The position numbers and the translations under genes are program-made. The notes under the pieces were generated by a model. That model ran no database searches. It worked only from the letters and a program-made list of their open reading frames with translations, and had not been told where the DNA came from. This document shows, piece after piece, positions 19,023-27,535 of a stretch of DNA of 64,000 nt; position 1 is the first letter of the stretch; each line of letters opens with the position of its first letter. Source of the DNA: Crassaminicella indica (GTDB lineage: Bacteria > Bacillota > Clostridia > Peptostreptococcales > Thermotaleaceae); contig NZ_CP078093.1 in the NCBI RefSeq assembly GCF_019203185.1, forward strand, positions 2,577,058 through 2,641,057, in the 5' to 3' direction.

Positions 19023-19796
19023 CTAATGAAATCCCATAATTAAGGATTTGATAATAAGATTCCATCCATCTACTAGTATAAATAACAGTATTTTAAACGG
19101 CATTGAGATCATTACCGGCGGCAGCATCATCATTCCCATAGACATCAATGTACTTGCAACCACCATATCTATTACAATAAATGGTATAAACAATACGTAG
19201 CCGATTTGAAATCCTGTTTTTAATTCACTAATAATAAAAGCTGGAATCAAAGCTTTAGATGGAATATCTTCTAATTTTTTAGGTTTCTCACTCCCAGATA
19301 TATCTATAAATAGTGCTAAATCCTTTTCTCTGGTTTGTTTGAACATAAAACTTCTAACTGGCTTCATAGCATTCTCTAAAGCTTCTTCTGCTGTAATCTG
19401 TTCATTTATATAAGGCTGTACTGCCTTCTCATTGATCTCCTCACCTATTGGTGCCATAATAAAAAAAGTAAGAAAAAGGGCTAAGCCAATAAGGACTTGA
19501 TTCGGAGGTGTTGTTTGGGTAGCAATAGCTTTTCGTATAAAAGATAATACAATGATAATTCTAGTAAAGCACGTCATCATAATCAAAATAGACGGTGCTA
19601 ATGCTAAAATTGTCAATAAAAATAAAATTTCCAAGCTATTTGCTACCTCTTTTGGATTTTTTGCTTCATCTATGCTTAATCCTATCTTAGGAATAGGCAT
19701 CTTAGGTTCAGCAGAAGATATAGAAAACGAGAGAGCTAAAACAAATATCATCAACACAGTAATCCATAAAAATTTTTTAAAATCTTTTCTTATCAT
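19023..19796 (-). CDS. fliP: Flagellar export gate protein FliP
   Basis: 257 residues with an N-terminal signal-type helix (about 8-28) and four further membrane helices. The family motifs MMTCFTRIIIVLSFIRKA and TPPNQVLIGLALFLTFF are clear. FliP forms the pentameric core of the export pore. Its ATG overlaps the fliO stop by four bases (ATGA). Confidence 0.96.
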   Translation of the reverse strand: MIRKDFKKFLWITVLMIFVLALSFSISSAEPKMPIPKIGLSIDEAKNPKEVANSLEILFLLTILALAPSILIMMTCFTRIIIVLSFIRKAIATQTTPPNQVLIGLALFLTFFIMAPIGEEINEKAVQPYINEQITAEEALENAMKPVRSFMFKQTREKDLALFIDISGSEKPKKLEDIPSKALIPAFIISELKTGFQIGYVLFIPFIVIDMVVASTLMSMGMMMLPPVMISMPFKILLFILVDGWNLIIKSLIMGFH

Positions 19797-20278
19797 TTCA
19801 TTTCGTCCCTATCCGTATGATGTTTTACGCCCTGCATTCGTCTCTTCATTTCCTTTAATTTGTTCATCATAGTATTTGTAAAAGCATCAAAGCTTTTAGG
19901 TTTTTCTTGTGAAAAAGTATTTTCTTTGTATAAATATTGGTCTAATAAAGTATCAAAATCATTATCCATTTTTTCATATTGCTGATTTTTAGAAGCTACT
20001 TTAATATCATCTTCATCAATCTTATCAAGTATATTAATATTTTGCTTTGAAACAGCTAAAATGTAATAATATTTTCCAATATAAAGCAAATAAATTGATT
20101 TATCTATTCCCAAAGATATTTTTTCAATAACTTTCATATTTTTCCCTTTTACGAGAAATGAACCATTTTTTGCAATTAATTTTGTTACATAATAAGCTGC
20201 TACTAGTATAAAAATAAATACAAACAAAACACTAATAAAATATTTTACATCTGGTATAATGATGATTTCCCCTTTCAA
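19793..20278 (-). CDS. fliO: Flagellar biosynthesis protein FliO
   Basis: 161 residues. One transmembrane helix near the N-terminus is followed by the FliO/FliZ-type beta segment (KNMKVIEKISLGIDKSIYLL) and a charged tail. FliO helps FliP assembly. The start appears to be TTG (20276-20278), immediately after cheY, with only a weak ribosome site. Translational coupling to cheY is likely. Confidence 0.85.
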   Translation of the reverse strand: MKGEIIIIPDVKYFISVLFVFIFILVAAYYVTKLIAKNGSFLVKGKNMKVIEKISLGIDKSIYLLYIGKYYYILAVSKQNINILDKIDEDDIKVASKNQQYEKMDNDFDTLLDQYLYKENTFSQEKPKSFDAFTNTMMNKLKEMKRRMQGVKHHTDRDEMK

Positions 20279-20279
20279 A

Positions 20280-20642
20280 TTAACCTAATACTTTTTTTAC
20301 AGCTTCAATAACTCGATCTGCTTGGAATGGTTTTACAATAAAATCACCAGCCCCAGCTTGAATAGCTTCAATAACCATAGCTTGTTGTCCCATTGCTGAA
20401 CACATAACAATTTTAGCATTTGGATTTATTTTTTTTATCTCTTTTACCGCCTGTATTCCATCTACCTCAGGCATAGTAATATCCATAATCACTAAATCAG
20501 GATTCAATTCTTTATACTTTTCAATTGCTTTTGCACCATTTTCAGCTTCTCCTAACACATTGAATCCATATTTCGTTAAAACATCCTTGATCATCATTCT
20601 CATAAATGCAGCATCATCAACTACTAAAATTCCTTTTGACAT
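20280..20642 (-). CDS. cheY: Chemotaxis response regulator CheY
   Basis: A stand-alone 120-residue receiver domain. The acid pocket (VVDDAAFMR), phosphorylation site Asp54 (VIMDITMPEVDG), the switch Ser/Thr region and the conserved Lys in IVKPFQ are present. CheY-P binds FliM/FliY to set motor direction. The gene sits between fliY and fliO, as in B. subtilis. It has an AGGAGG site. Confidence 0.96.
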   Translation of the reverse strand: MSKGILVVDDAAFMRMMIKDVLTKYGFNVLGEAENGAKAIEKYKELNPDLVIMDITMPEVDGIQAVKEIKKINPNAKIVMCSAMGQQAMVIEAIQAGAGDFIVKPFQADRVIEAVKKVLG

Positions 20643-20657
20643 GATTGTTCCTCCTCT

Positions 20658-21815
20658 TTATTTCATTTTATTTGCTTTTTTAGCAGGATTCAAAATATCC
20701 GTTATACGGATACCATAATTTTCATCTATTACTACCACTTCACCTTTAGCCATAAACTGTCCATTCACTAATATATCTAAAGGCTCACCTACCAATTTGT
20801 CCAATTCCACAACAGTACCTGGTGAAAACTCTAAAATTTCACTTATTTTTTTTGTAGTTCTACCTAATTCTACTGTAATTTCTAGTGGTACATCTCTAAT
20901 CAAGCTAATATTTTCTTTTTCGCTACTTGAATAGCCATTATCAAATGACTGAAACTGTACAGGTTGTACATTTACAGGTTCTCTTCTAGTCATGTTTGGT
21001 CTAGCCATTTCTGGCTGTTGGTTACTGCTTATATATTCAGTATTTCCAACCTGATTCGCCATAGTACTAGGTTGTGTTTCAATAGGTTGAGCTACATTAT
21101 TTGCTTGCTCATTTGTAGTATTATGATCTTCCCCATTATAATTCGATGAACTTCCATTAAGTAAATTATTCACTAAATCCTTTGCAAAATCAATAGGAAT
21201 TATCTGCATAATCTCACTATCAATAAGATCTCCTACTACCATTCTAAATGCAATTTTAACAATTTTATCATTATACCCTACAAAATCTAACCCATCCAAA
21301 TCAGTTGCAAAGCTCATAGAGATAGCTCTTGGTGGATGAATATCAATTTTACTATGAAACATTTCAGATAAAGATGTAGAAGATGATCCTACCATTTGAT
21401 TCATTGCTTCACCAATTGCACTTAAATGTAGTTCAGTAAGTTCTCCAGAAACATTTGTTCCATCTCCACCCATCATTAGGTCTGTAATCACTTTTACATC
21501 ATCTTCTTGTAATACCAAAAGATTTGTACCCTTTATCCCCTCTTTATATTTAACCTCAACTACAACAAAAGGAATAGTATATTGTTTTGCCAATTCATCC
21601 ATAGTAAGTACTGTAACCTTTGGTGTAGTAATAGTAACCTTTTGTCCTAAAAGAGTAAACAATGTTGTTGCAGAAGTTCCCATACTAATATTTCCTATTT
21701 CACCTAGGGCATCTTTTTCATCTTCACTTAGATCTTCATCTGGCTTGTTTTCTGCAACCGTCGAGGTGCCTTTCAATAAAGCATCTATTTCCTCTTGAGA
21801 AAGCATATCGCCCAC
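20658..21815 (-). CDS. fliY: Flagellar switch protein and CheY-P phosphatase FliY
   Basis: About 385 residues. It has an N-terminal EIDALLKG peptide, CheC-type phosphatase motifs (EKDALGEIGNISMGTSATTL and LSAIGEAMNQMVGS), a low-complexity Asn/Gln/Pro linker, and a C-terminal FliN/SpoA domain (PLEITVELGRTTKKI). It forms the switch complex with FliM and FliG and dephosphorylates CheY-P at the motor. GTG at 21813-21815 is better spaced from AAAGGAG than the ATG at 21824, so I chose it. Confidence 0.94.
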   Translation of the reverse strand: MGDMLSQEEIDALLKGTSTVAENKPDEDLSEDEKDALGEIGNISMGTSATTLFTLLGQKVTITTPKVTVLTMDELAKQYTIPFVVVEVKYKEGIKGTNLLVLQEDDVKVITDLMMGGDGTNVSGELTELHLSAIGEAMNQMVGSSSTSLSEMFHSKIDIHPPRAISMSFATDLDGLDFVGYNDKIVKIAFRMVVGDLIDSEIMQIIPIDFAKDLVNNLLNGSSSNYNGEDHNTTNEQANNVAQPIETQPSTMANQVGNTEYISSNQQPEMARPNMTRREPVNVQPVQFQSFDNGYSSSEKENISLIRDVPLEITVELGRTTKKISEILEFSPGTVVELDKLVGEPLDILVNGQFMAKGEVVVIDENYGIRITDILNPAKKANKMK

Positions 21816-21816
21816 T

Positions 21817-22803
21817 TTATTCATCTCCTTTCTCTACAATACCTTCTATTTGTACAGCCATCCTTTTTCTTTTTGTTCCAGGTTTTCCATAATATTTAAG
21901 CTGCTCTCCAACAAAAATCTTTACATCTTCTTTGATTGAAGTATCTAATTGAATTACATCTCCAACTTGAAGGTCTAAAAACTCACTTACAGTTATATAA
22001 GTACTTCCTAAAACTGCTCTAACAGGAACTTTTGTTTTTTCTACTCGCTTTGCAATAATTTCTTCATCATCAGATGTTCTTTCCTTGTTCACACTATTAA
22101 ACCATAATCTTGTATTCAATTTAGGCAATATAGGCTCAATAACTAAATGAGGAATACATAAATTAACCATTCCTTCTACATCACCAATTTTAATATTTAA
22201 TGTTATAAGTGCGATAGTTTCACTAGGTGAAACTATTTGAGCAAATTGAGAATTTGTTTCTATTTTTTCTAATTTTGGATTAATGCTTACTACATTTTCC
22301 CACGGCTCCTTAAAAAGTTTGATAATTTGCTTAATAAGCTTTCTTAATAAAGAAATCTCAATCTCTGTAAAATTCCTTTTTTCTTCGACAATTCTACCAC
22401 TGCCGCCTAAAATTCTGTCAATAATAACAAAGGCAACATCAGCAGTAATGTCTAATATGATTTGCCCTTCTAATGGAGAAAAATCAATAATACCTAAAAC
22501 TGCTGGATTTGATATGGAATTAGTAAATTCATGATTAGATAATTGTTCTACACTTAATACTTCAACCTGCACTAATGTTCTGAGATAGCCAGATAAGAAG
22601 GTATTTAACAATCTGGAAAAATTCTCATGAATAATTTGGAGTGTGCGCAATTGTTCCTTTGCAAATTTATCTGGTCTTCTAAAATCATATTTTTTTACTT
22701 TTGATTCCTTAGTCTCTGCAGTTATTTCCTGTGCATCTACTTCTCCAGAACTTAAAGCCTGTATTAGGGCATCTATCTCACTTTGTGATAATACATCAGA
22801 CAA
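21817..22803 (-). CDS. fliM: Flagellar motor switch protein FliM
   Basis: 328 residues with the N-terminal CheY-P-binding peptide (VLSQSEIDALIQAL), a CheC-like middle domain and a C-terminal SpoA domain. It starts at TTG (22801-22803), seven bases after GGGAGGG. FliM passes the CheY-P signal to FliG. It is followed directly by fliY. Confidence 0.95.
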   Translation of the reverse strand: MSDVLSQSEIDALIQALSSGEVDAQEITAETKESKVKKYDFRRPDKFAKEQLRTLQIIHENFSRLLNTFLSGYLRTLVQVEVLSVEQLSNHEFTNSISNPAVLGIIDFSPLEGQIILDITADVAFVIIDRILGGSGRIVEEKRNFTEIEISLLRKLIKQIIKLFKEPWENVVSINPKLEKIETNSQFAQIVSPSETIALITLNIKIGDVEGMVNLCIPHLVIEPILPKLNTRLWFNSVNKERTSDDEEIIAKRVEKTKVPVRAVLGSTYITVSEFLDLQVGDVIQLDTSIKEDVKIFVGEQLKYYGKPGTKRKRMAVQIEGIVEKGDE

Positions 22804-22817
22804 TTACGTTCCCTCCC

Positions 22818-23234
22818 TTATTGGATAATAAATTCAACAAAGTACACATCCAAAATTTCATCAGAGGGTACGACTTTTTTGATTGATTTTAGAATTTCTT
22901 GTCTAAGAGATTGCTGTCCTTTATCTCCTGATAACTGTGTCTCATCTTTACTTCTTAATAATTCTAAAATATTATTTGTTATTTTAGAACGCTTATTATC
23001 TAGACGCTCACTCAATTTTTCATTCAGCATTTCTATATCCATATTCACTTTTAAGATTTTTCTACTATCTTTTACATTTGCATATAATTCTCCAATAGAG
23101 TAGGTATATGTCTTAAGTTCTTTGGGCTGAGTATCAGCTTTTTTATTTGTAGCCATATAAAATGCTGTGCCTACTACTACTGCAGTAATCAAAAAACCTA
23201 TGATACTGAATAATATTACTTTTTTTGTTGTCAT
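22818..23234 (-). CDS. fliL: Flagellar basal-body-associated protein FliL
   Basis: 138 residues with one N-terminal transmembrane helix (about 7-27) and a periplasm-side domain ending in VPSDEILDVYFVEFIIQ, the typical FliL tail. FliL stabilises the stator and supports high torque. It follows motB. Confidence 0.92.
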   Translation of the reverse strand: MTTKKVILFSIIGFLITAVVVGTAFYMATNKKADTQPKELKTYTYSIGELYANVKDSRKILKVNMDIEMLNEKLSERLDNKRSKITNNILELLRSKDETQLSGDKGQQSLRQEILKSIKKVVPSDEILDVYFVEFIIQ

Positions 23235-23258
23235 TCTCTTACGCCCCTTCTGAGAATT

Positions 23259-24011
23259 TTAGTAATATGGTTCTGATTTTACAAAATCTGAACGAAGTAT
23301 TACAATATCTACCCTTCTATTTTTTGCTTTGTTTTCTATAGTGTCATTAGGTACTACAGGATGGTACTTGCTGTATCCTGACGCTGATAATCTTGTAGGC
23401 TCAAGTCCTGCTTCCTCAATTAAAAATCTTACAACATTAGATGCTCTTGTTACAGAAAGTTCCCAATTTGTCGGGAATTTTTTAGAATTTACAAGTCTAT
23501 CTGAATCTGTATGACCTTCAACTCTTATATGTTTTCCTGTAAATTCATCTTGTTTCAAAAGATCTGCTATAAACTTTAATGTTTGCTTGGCTTGAGGCTT
23601 CAAATCTGCTTGTGCTGCATCAAACAACACATTATCTTTAAATCTTAATAATAATCCTCTCTTTTCAAAATCTACTAACATCTGCTCCTGCATATGATTA
23701 TTTTTTAAATATTCTTCTAATTTTTCCTTAAGCTTTTTAAAATCCTCTGTTTCTTCGATTTGCTTTGTTAATCTTTCATCATTTAATGCTTCTTCAATAT
23801 ATGGAGTGTTCTCAAGAGTTTTCCCTCCACTTAGTACTCCTAATGACCCTTGAAATGACTGTAATACCGCTGTAAACTTCTTTGCATCAATGGAAGAAAA
23901 AGAGAAAAGCAATACGAAAAAACATAAAAGTAATGTCATCAAATCACTAAAGGTTGTCATCCATTCAGGCGCACCACTCTGTGCTTCTTCTTGTTTTCTT
24001 TTTCTAGCCAT
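23259..24011 (-). CDS. motB: Flagellar stator protein MotB
   Basis: 250 residues. The single transmembrane helix carries the proton/ion-binding Asp23 (WMTTFSDLMTLLLCFFVLLF). The C-terminal OmpA-like peptidoglycan-binding domain has VEGHTDSDRL and NRRVDIVI. It anchors the stator to the cell wall. The start is one base after the motA stop. Coupling ion (H+ or Na+) cannot be settled from this sequence. Confidence 0.95.
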   Translation of the reverse strand: MARKRKQEEAQSGAPEWMTTFSDLMTLLLCFFVLLFSFSSIDAKKFTAVLQSFQGSLGVLSGGKTLENTPYIEEALNDERLTKQIEETEDFKKLKEKLEEYLKNNHMQEQMLVDFEKRGLLLRFKDNVLFDAAQADLKPQAKQTLKFIADLLKQDEFTGKHIRVEGHTDSDRLVNSKKFPTNWELSVTRASNVVRFLIEEAGLEPTRLSASGYSKYHPVVPNDTIENKAKNRRVDIVILRSDFVKSEPYY

Positions 24012-24800
24012 CTAAGCTCCCACACTCTCTTTATTATTCTCTTGAGATGTCTTTCTTTGCTTTGGAGAAAGGAACGACTTAAGCTTTACTTCTATAATTC
24101 TAGGATTTTCCCCTGCCTGTATAGATAAAAGACCTTCAACTATTACCTCTTTTATCAATATTTCTTCTCTACTTCTAAGCTTTAATTTTGCAGCTATAGG
24201 TATAAAAATTAAATTCGCAAGCAATGCACCATAAAAAGTTGTAATTAACGCTACAGACATACTTGGTCCTACAGTTGATGGGTCATCTAGCGTTTTTAAC
24301 ATATTTATCAGTCCTATTAAAGTACCGATCATACCAAAGGCTGGTGCTAAACTTCCTAAAGTATCAAAAATGCTTTTTCCTTCCCCATGCCGCTCTTCTA
24401 AGAATGCCAGCTCAGTCTCTAATATATTTCTAACCAATTCAGGATCTGTACCATCTACAATAAGCATAATACCTTTTTTTAGAAAATCATCATTGATATT
24501 TTCTGCTGCCTCCTCTAAAGCTAAAAGACCTTCTCTTCTTGCAATATTTGCTATTTCAATAATCTTATCAATCACTTCCGTAGGGTTAAGATTTTTCGTA
24601 GTAAAAGCCTTTTTTACAACAACTAAAGCATCTTTAACTTTGTTTAGTGGATATGCTACAAGTATTCCTGCAACGGTTCCACCAAGAACAATAACTATTG
24701 AAGCTGGATCCACAAAGGTCCCAAGACTCCCTCCAAGCAAAATTCCACCTATTACAAATCCCATACCTACGATAATCCCTAATACCGTTGCTAAATCCAA
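24012..24800 (-). CDS. motA: Flagellar stator protein MotA
   Basis: 262 residues with four transmembrane helices (GIIVGMGFVIGGILLGG, SIVIVLGGTVAGILVAY, and two near 155-205 with SLAPAFGMIGTLIGLI). It forms the ion channel with MotB. The start is TTG (24798-24800) after GAGGTG. motA-motB lie inside the fla/che operon, which is the clostridial arrangement and differs from B. subtilis. Confidence 0.94.
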   Translation of the reverse strand: MDLATVLGIIVGMGFVIGGILLGGSLGTFVDPASIVIVLGGTVAGILVAYPLNKVKDALVVVKKAFTTKNLNPTEVIDKIIEIANIARREGLLALEEAAENINDDFLKKGIMLIVDGTDPELVRNILETELAFLEERHGEGKSIFDTLGSLAPAFGMIGTLIGLINMLKTLDDPSTVGPSMSVALITTFYGALLANLIFIPIAAKLKLRSREEILIKEVIVEGLLSIQAGENPRIIEVKLKSFLSPKQRKTSQENNKESVGA

Positions 24801-24803
24801 TGC

Positions 24804-25025
24804 CTACACCTCATTTCCTAAGAAGTTATGGGTTATGATAGTTTTCGAGAAAATCCTCTGTTTATATTTTATTATTTTGTCGATAATTTGGTCAATAGAT
24901 TCTAGCACAATAATTTTTTTACCAGTTGTAAGCGTTATAACTGTATCAGGTGTAGACTCAATAAATTCAATCAGGTCACTATTTACTGCATACTCTTTTC
25001 CATTTAGCTTTGTTAAGATAATCAT
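24804..25025 (-). CDS. flbD: Flagellar protein FlbD
   Basis: About 73 residues, a small beta-rich protein with TKLNGKEYAVNSDLIEFIE and TLTTGKKIIVLES, typical of the FlbD/SwrD family. SwrD increases flagellar motor torque in B. subtilis. The ATG at 25023-25025 follows GGATG, so I prefer it to 25034. It sits between flgE and motA. Confidence 0.9.
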   Translation of the reverse strand: MIILTKLNGKEYAVNSDLIEFIESTPDTVITLTTGKKIIVLESIDQIIDKIIKYKQRIFSKTIITHNFLGNEV

Positions 25026-25043
25026 ATAAACCATCCTTTAAAC

Positions 25044-25063
25044 TCCGGGCTAAAACGCCCGGA
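25044..25063 (-). promoter_or_regulatory. GC-rich hairpin between flgE and flbD
   Basis: TCCGGGC (25044-25050) and GCCCGGA (25057-25063) form a perfect 7-bp GC-rich stem with a 6-base loop. On the transcript it is followed by GTTTAAAGG, not a U tract. It is therefore more likely a partial attenuator or an mRNA processing or stability element after the highly needed flgE than a full terminator. Confidence 0.5.
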
Positions 25064-25071
25064 ATAAATTA

Positions 25072-26586
25072 TTATCTTTTTAAGTTAACTAATTCTTGAA
25101 GCATTTCATCTGTTGTCGTAATTACTTTTGAATTCGCCTGAAATCCTCTTTGAGTTGTAATCATATTTGTAAATTCTCTACCTAAGTCTACATTTGCCAT
25201 TTCAAGACTTCCTGGACTAAGCTGTGCAAATCCATTTGACCCCGGAAGACCTATCGAAGCAATACCTGAATTTCTTGTTTCTATATACATATTTGATTCT
25301 GACTTTTGCAGCCCTGCAGGATTTTTAAAGTTGGCAATCGCAACTCTTCCTAAAACTCTTCTCATGTTATTAGAGAATACACCAGTAATCTCTCCATTTG
25401 GAGCAATTGCAAATTCTTCTAATGAACCTTGTTTATATCCTTTTATATAAGTTGCTCCTGCATTTGATTCATTGGCAAATTGAGTTAATTTTTTTAGATT
25501 GATATCAAATTGAAGGGGAGCTGCTCCATTAGTTATATTTTTTCCTAATTTAAAGGTCATTTTAAAATCTCCTAATACATTTCCCTTATTATCAAATTTT
25601 AATGTAAAAGATTCTTGTTGAAAAGAACCAGCAGTATCTTTTGATCCATATTGAAAGCCATCCTCTGATTGTCCATCATCTTTAATCGCATCTCCCTCAA
25701 CTTTAATATTAGAATCTCCATTTTTATACATATTTCCATCAGGATGTAGATAAAAGGCATCTACATTCCATGTAGCTATACCTGAATCGATATCTACCTC
25801 TTTCTTTGTGAAAACAAGCTTTATTTTGTGAACATTTCCTAATTTATCATATACCTCTATTGTTGTTTCTCCACCAATACTCTCTTTATAATCATCATTC
25901 GCCACATATATAGCCTTACCCTTTGTAATAGTTGTATCAAGTTCATATATTCCATTTTTTTCAGGATCTGCATTTACCGTTGGATCAGGTTTTGGATCAT
26001 AGGTATCAGAAGCTTTAGCCCTACTATCTAAATTTCCTTCAAATATTACAACATCTTCATCTGGGTTGGTTGGTGATGGTTCTGTAGCTTGTGGTGGATA
26101 TACTACAGACCTATCTATTCTTAATCCTTCTATACTACTTTTTAGATTTCCTGATTCATCAGCCATATAGCCTAATACCTTATATCCATCTTGTGTAACC
26201 AAATTACCATAATCATCCAATACAAAATTTCCTGCTCTTGTATAGTATTTATTAATATAATTTACATCATCAGATACCATGAAAAATCCTTCACCATTTA
26301 TCATCAGATCTGTTGGATTCTCTGTTCTTTCTGGTGTTCCTCTTTTATGTAGTACATCTATAGCTCCTATATCTACACCAAGACCTACCTGCATTGGGTT
26401 AGTTCCTCCACGACCACCCGTACTTGCTCCTGCTCCTTTTAAAGTTTGATTGAATGTTTCCTTAAAGGTAACTCTAGAACCTTTAAATGCTACTGTATTT
26501 ACATTGGCAATATTATTTCCAATAACATCCATTTTCATTTGATGAGCGCTAAGGGCAGATACTGCCGAATACATTGAACGCATCAT
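25072..26586 (-). CDS. flgE: Flagellar hook protein FlgE
   Basis: 504 residues. The N-terminal rod/hook motif (MYSAVSALSAHQMKMDVIG and NNIANVNTVAFKG), a long variable centre and the C-terminal helix (NVDLGREFTNMITTQRGFQA) are present. FlgE polymerises into the hook. Two ATGs in a row make the exact start ambiguous by one codon. A GGGGG precedes them. A structured RNA candidate covers the 5' untranslated region (26607-26678). Confidence 0.95.
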   Translation of the reverse strand: MMRSMYSAVSALSAHQMKMDVIGNNIANVNTVAFKGSRVTFKETFNQTLKGAGASTGGRGGTNPMQVGLGVDIGAIDVLHKRGTPERTENPTDLMINGEGFFMVSDDVNYINKYYTRAGNFVLDDYGNLVTQDGYKVLGYMADESGNLKSSIEGLRIDRSVVYPPQATEPSPTNPDEDVVIFEGNLDSRAKASDTYDPKPDPTVNADPEKNGIYELDTTITKGKAIYVANDDYKESIGGETTIEVYDKLGNVHKIKLVFTKKEVDIDSGIATWNVDAFYLHPDGNMYKNGDSNIKVEGDAIKDDGQSEDGFQYGSKDTAGSFQQESFTLKFDNKGNVLGDFKMTFKLGKNITNGAAPLQFDINLKKLTQFANESNAGATYIKGYKQGSLEEFAIAPNGEITGVFSNNMRRVLGRVAIANFKNPAGLQKSESNMYIETRNSGIASIGLPGSNGFAQLSPGSLEMANVDLGREFTNMITTQRGFQANSKVITTTDEMLQELVNLKR

Positions 26587-26606
26587 TTTAAAAAACCCCC
26601 TTTATT

Positions 26607-26678
26607 TGCTGTAATAGTTCTCATCTGTCATTCAGAAAACCATAGCCCCCTAAAAGGTCCAGCTATATGATTACAGCA
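26607..26678 (-). ncRNA. Candidate three-way-junction leader RNA of flgE
   Basis: On the minus strand TGCTGTAAT (26678-26670) pairs with ATTACAGCA (26615-26607) as a perfect 9-bp closing stem. It encloses two further stems: ATAGC/GCTAT (26666-26662/26646-26642) with an inner CCT/AGG, and GTT..TCTG/CAGA..AAC (640-617 region). The stem overlaps the stop of the upstream gene and ends about 20 bases before the flgE start. I do not recognise a known riboswitch class. It may be an unnamed leader or a chance fold. Confidence 0.4.
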
Positions 26679-27025
26679 CCGTCTATATTTGTAAATATAT
26701 TTTCTTTTAGTTGTTCATCTGTAGCAACAGTAATAATAGTTCTATTTTTTACACTTGCAACAAATGCTTTGTTGTTCATAAGTATCAATGTTTCTTTGAT
26801 TCCCTTTTGCTTTGCTTTATTTAATGCTTCATTGATTTTGTTCATTTCTTGATTATTAATCTCAATATTTCTTGACTGCATTCTCTCCTTTGCATGCTTT
26901 GAAAACTTCACATCCTTGCTTGCAATATTATCTAATACCTGTGCAAATGATTTTTTATATGTGTTATTTTTAGGAGAGAGCTTAGGTATCGAGGCGTGAA
27001 TTTTATGAATCAGGATCTTATTCAT
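26663..27025 (-). CDS. Flagellar operon protein of the TIGR02530 type
   Basis: About 120 residues. The core [21 protein letters not shown] and the C-terminal [17 protein letters not shown] are characteristic of the small flagellar-operon protein found between flgD and flgE in Firmicutes (family name from memory). It has been proposed as a hook assembly helper, with no proven role. The ATG at 27023-27025 after GGAGG is the likely start. It overlaps the end of flgD by eight bases. Confidence 0.85.
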   Translation of the reverse strand: MNKILIHKIHASIPKLSPKNNTYKKSFAQVLDNIASKDVKFSKHAKERMQSRNIEINNQEMNKINEALNKAKQKGIKETLILMNNKAFVASVKNRTIITVATDEQLKENIFTNIDGAVII

Positions 27026-27524
27026 TTTCACTGCCTCCATTTTCATCATCTGTACTGTCCGAACCATCTGTGCCACCCTCTGGTGGTTTTATTCCATATG
27101 CTTCTAACGCTTTACTGATCTTTGCTAATTCATCAACCATTTGTTTATTTAAATTATAGTTCATTTTACTCACCGTCAGCATAGCATCGTTTGTATTTCT
27201 TATTTCTTTTGTCAACCCTTCCATTGCATTATTCATATTTTGCATTTGTTCAAGACTACTAAATTGAGCCATTTGTCCCATAAATTCTTTATCGTCTACA
27301 GGATTTAATGGATTTTGATATTTTAACTGTGTCACAAGTAATTTTAAGAAATCATCTTTTCCCAGCTTGTTTTTAAGCTTTTTAGAAGTAGTTTTCTGCT
27401 CATCTTCCTTCATCTTATTAACCTCACCATATATGAGCTTATCTTCCTCTTTCTTTGTTTTTTTTGTCGTTTTTGTCATTGATGTGGCTGTACTTGTACT
27501 ATTACTTACTCCATAAACTGCCAT
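27018..27524 (-). CDS. flgD: Flagellar hook assembly (cap) protein FlgD
   Basis: 168 residues, the short form of FlgD. The conserved [20 protein letters not shown] and the [14 protein letters not shown] motif are present. The C-terminal Tudor/Fn3 part is replaced by a Gly/Asp/Ser-rich tail, as in many Firmicutes. It caps the growing hook. It is followed by the TIGR02530-type gene with overlap. Confidence 0.92.
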   Translation of the reverse strand: MAVYGVSNSTSTATSMTKTTKKTKKEEDKLIYGEVNKMKEDEQKTTSKKLKNKLGKDDFLKLLVTQLKYQNPLNPVDDKEFMGQMAQFSSLEQMQNMNNAMEGLTKEIRNTNDAMLTVSKMNYNLNKQMVDELAKISKALEAYGIKPPEGGTDGSDSTDDENGGSENE

Positions 27525-27535
27525 TTATTCACCCC

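Noticed and set aside
26607-26678. Hammerhead ribozyme or c-di-GMP riboswitch identity for the flgE leader
   Set aside because: The CUGAUGA...GAAA core and the GEMM motifs are absent. Only an unnamed structured RNA can be claimed.
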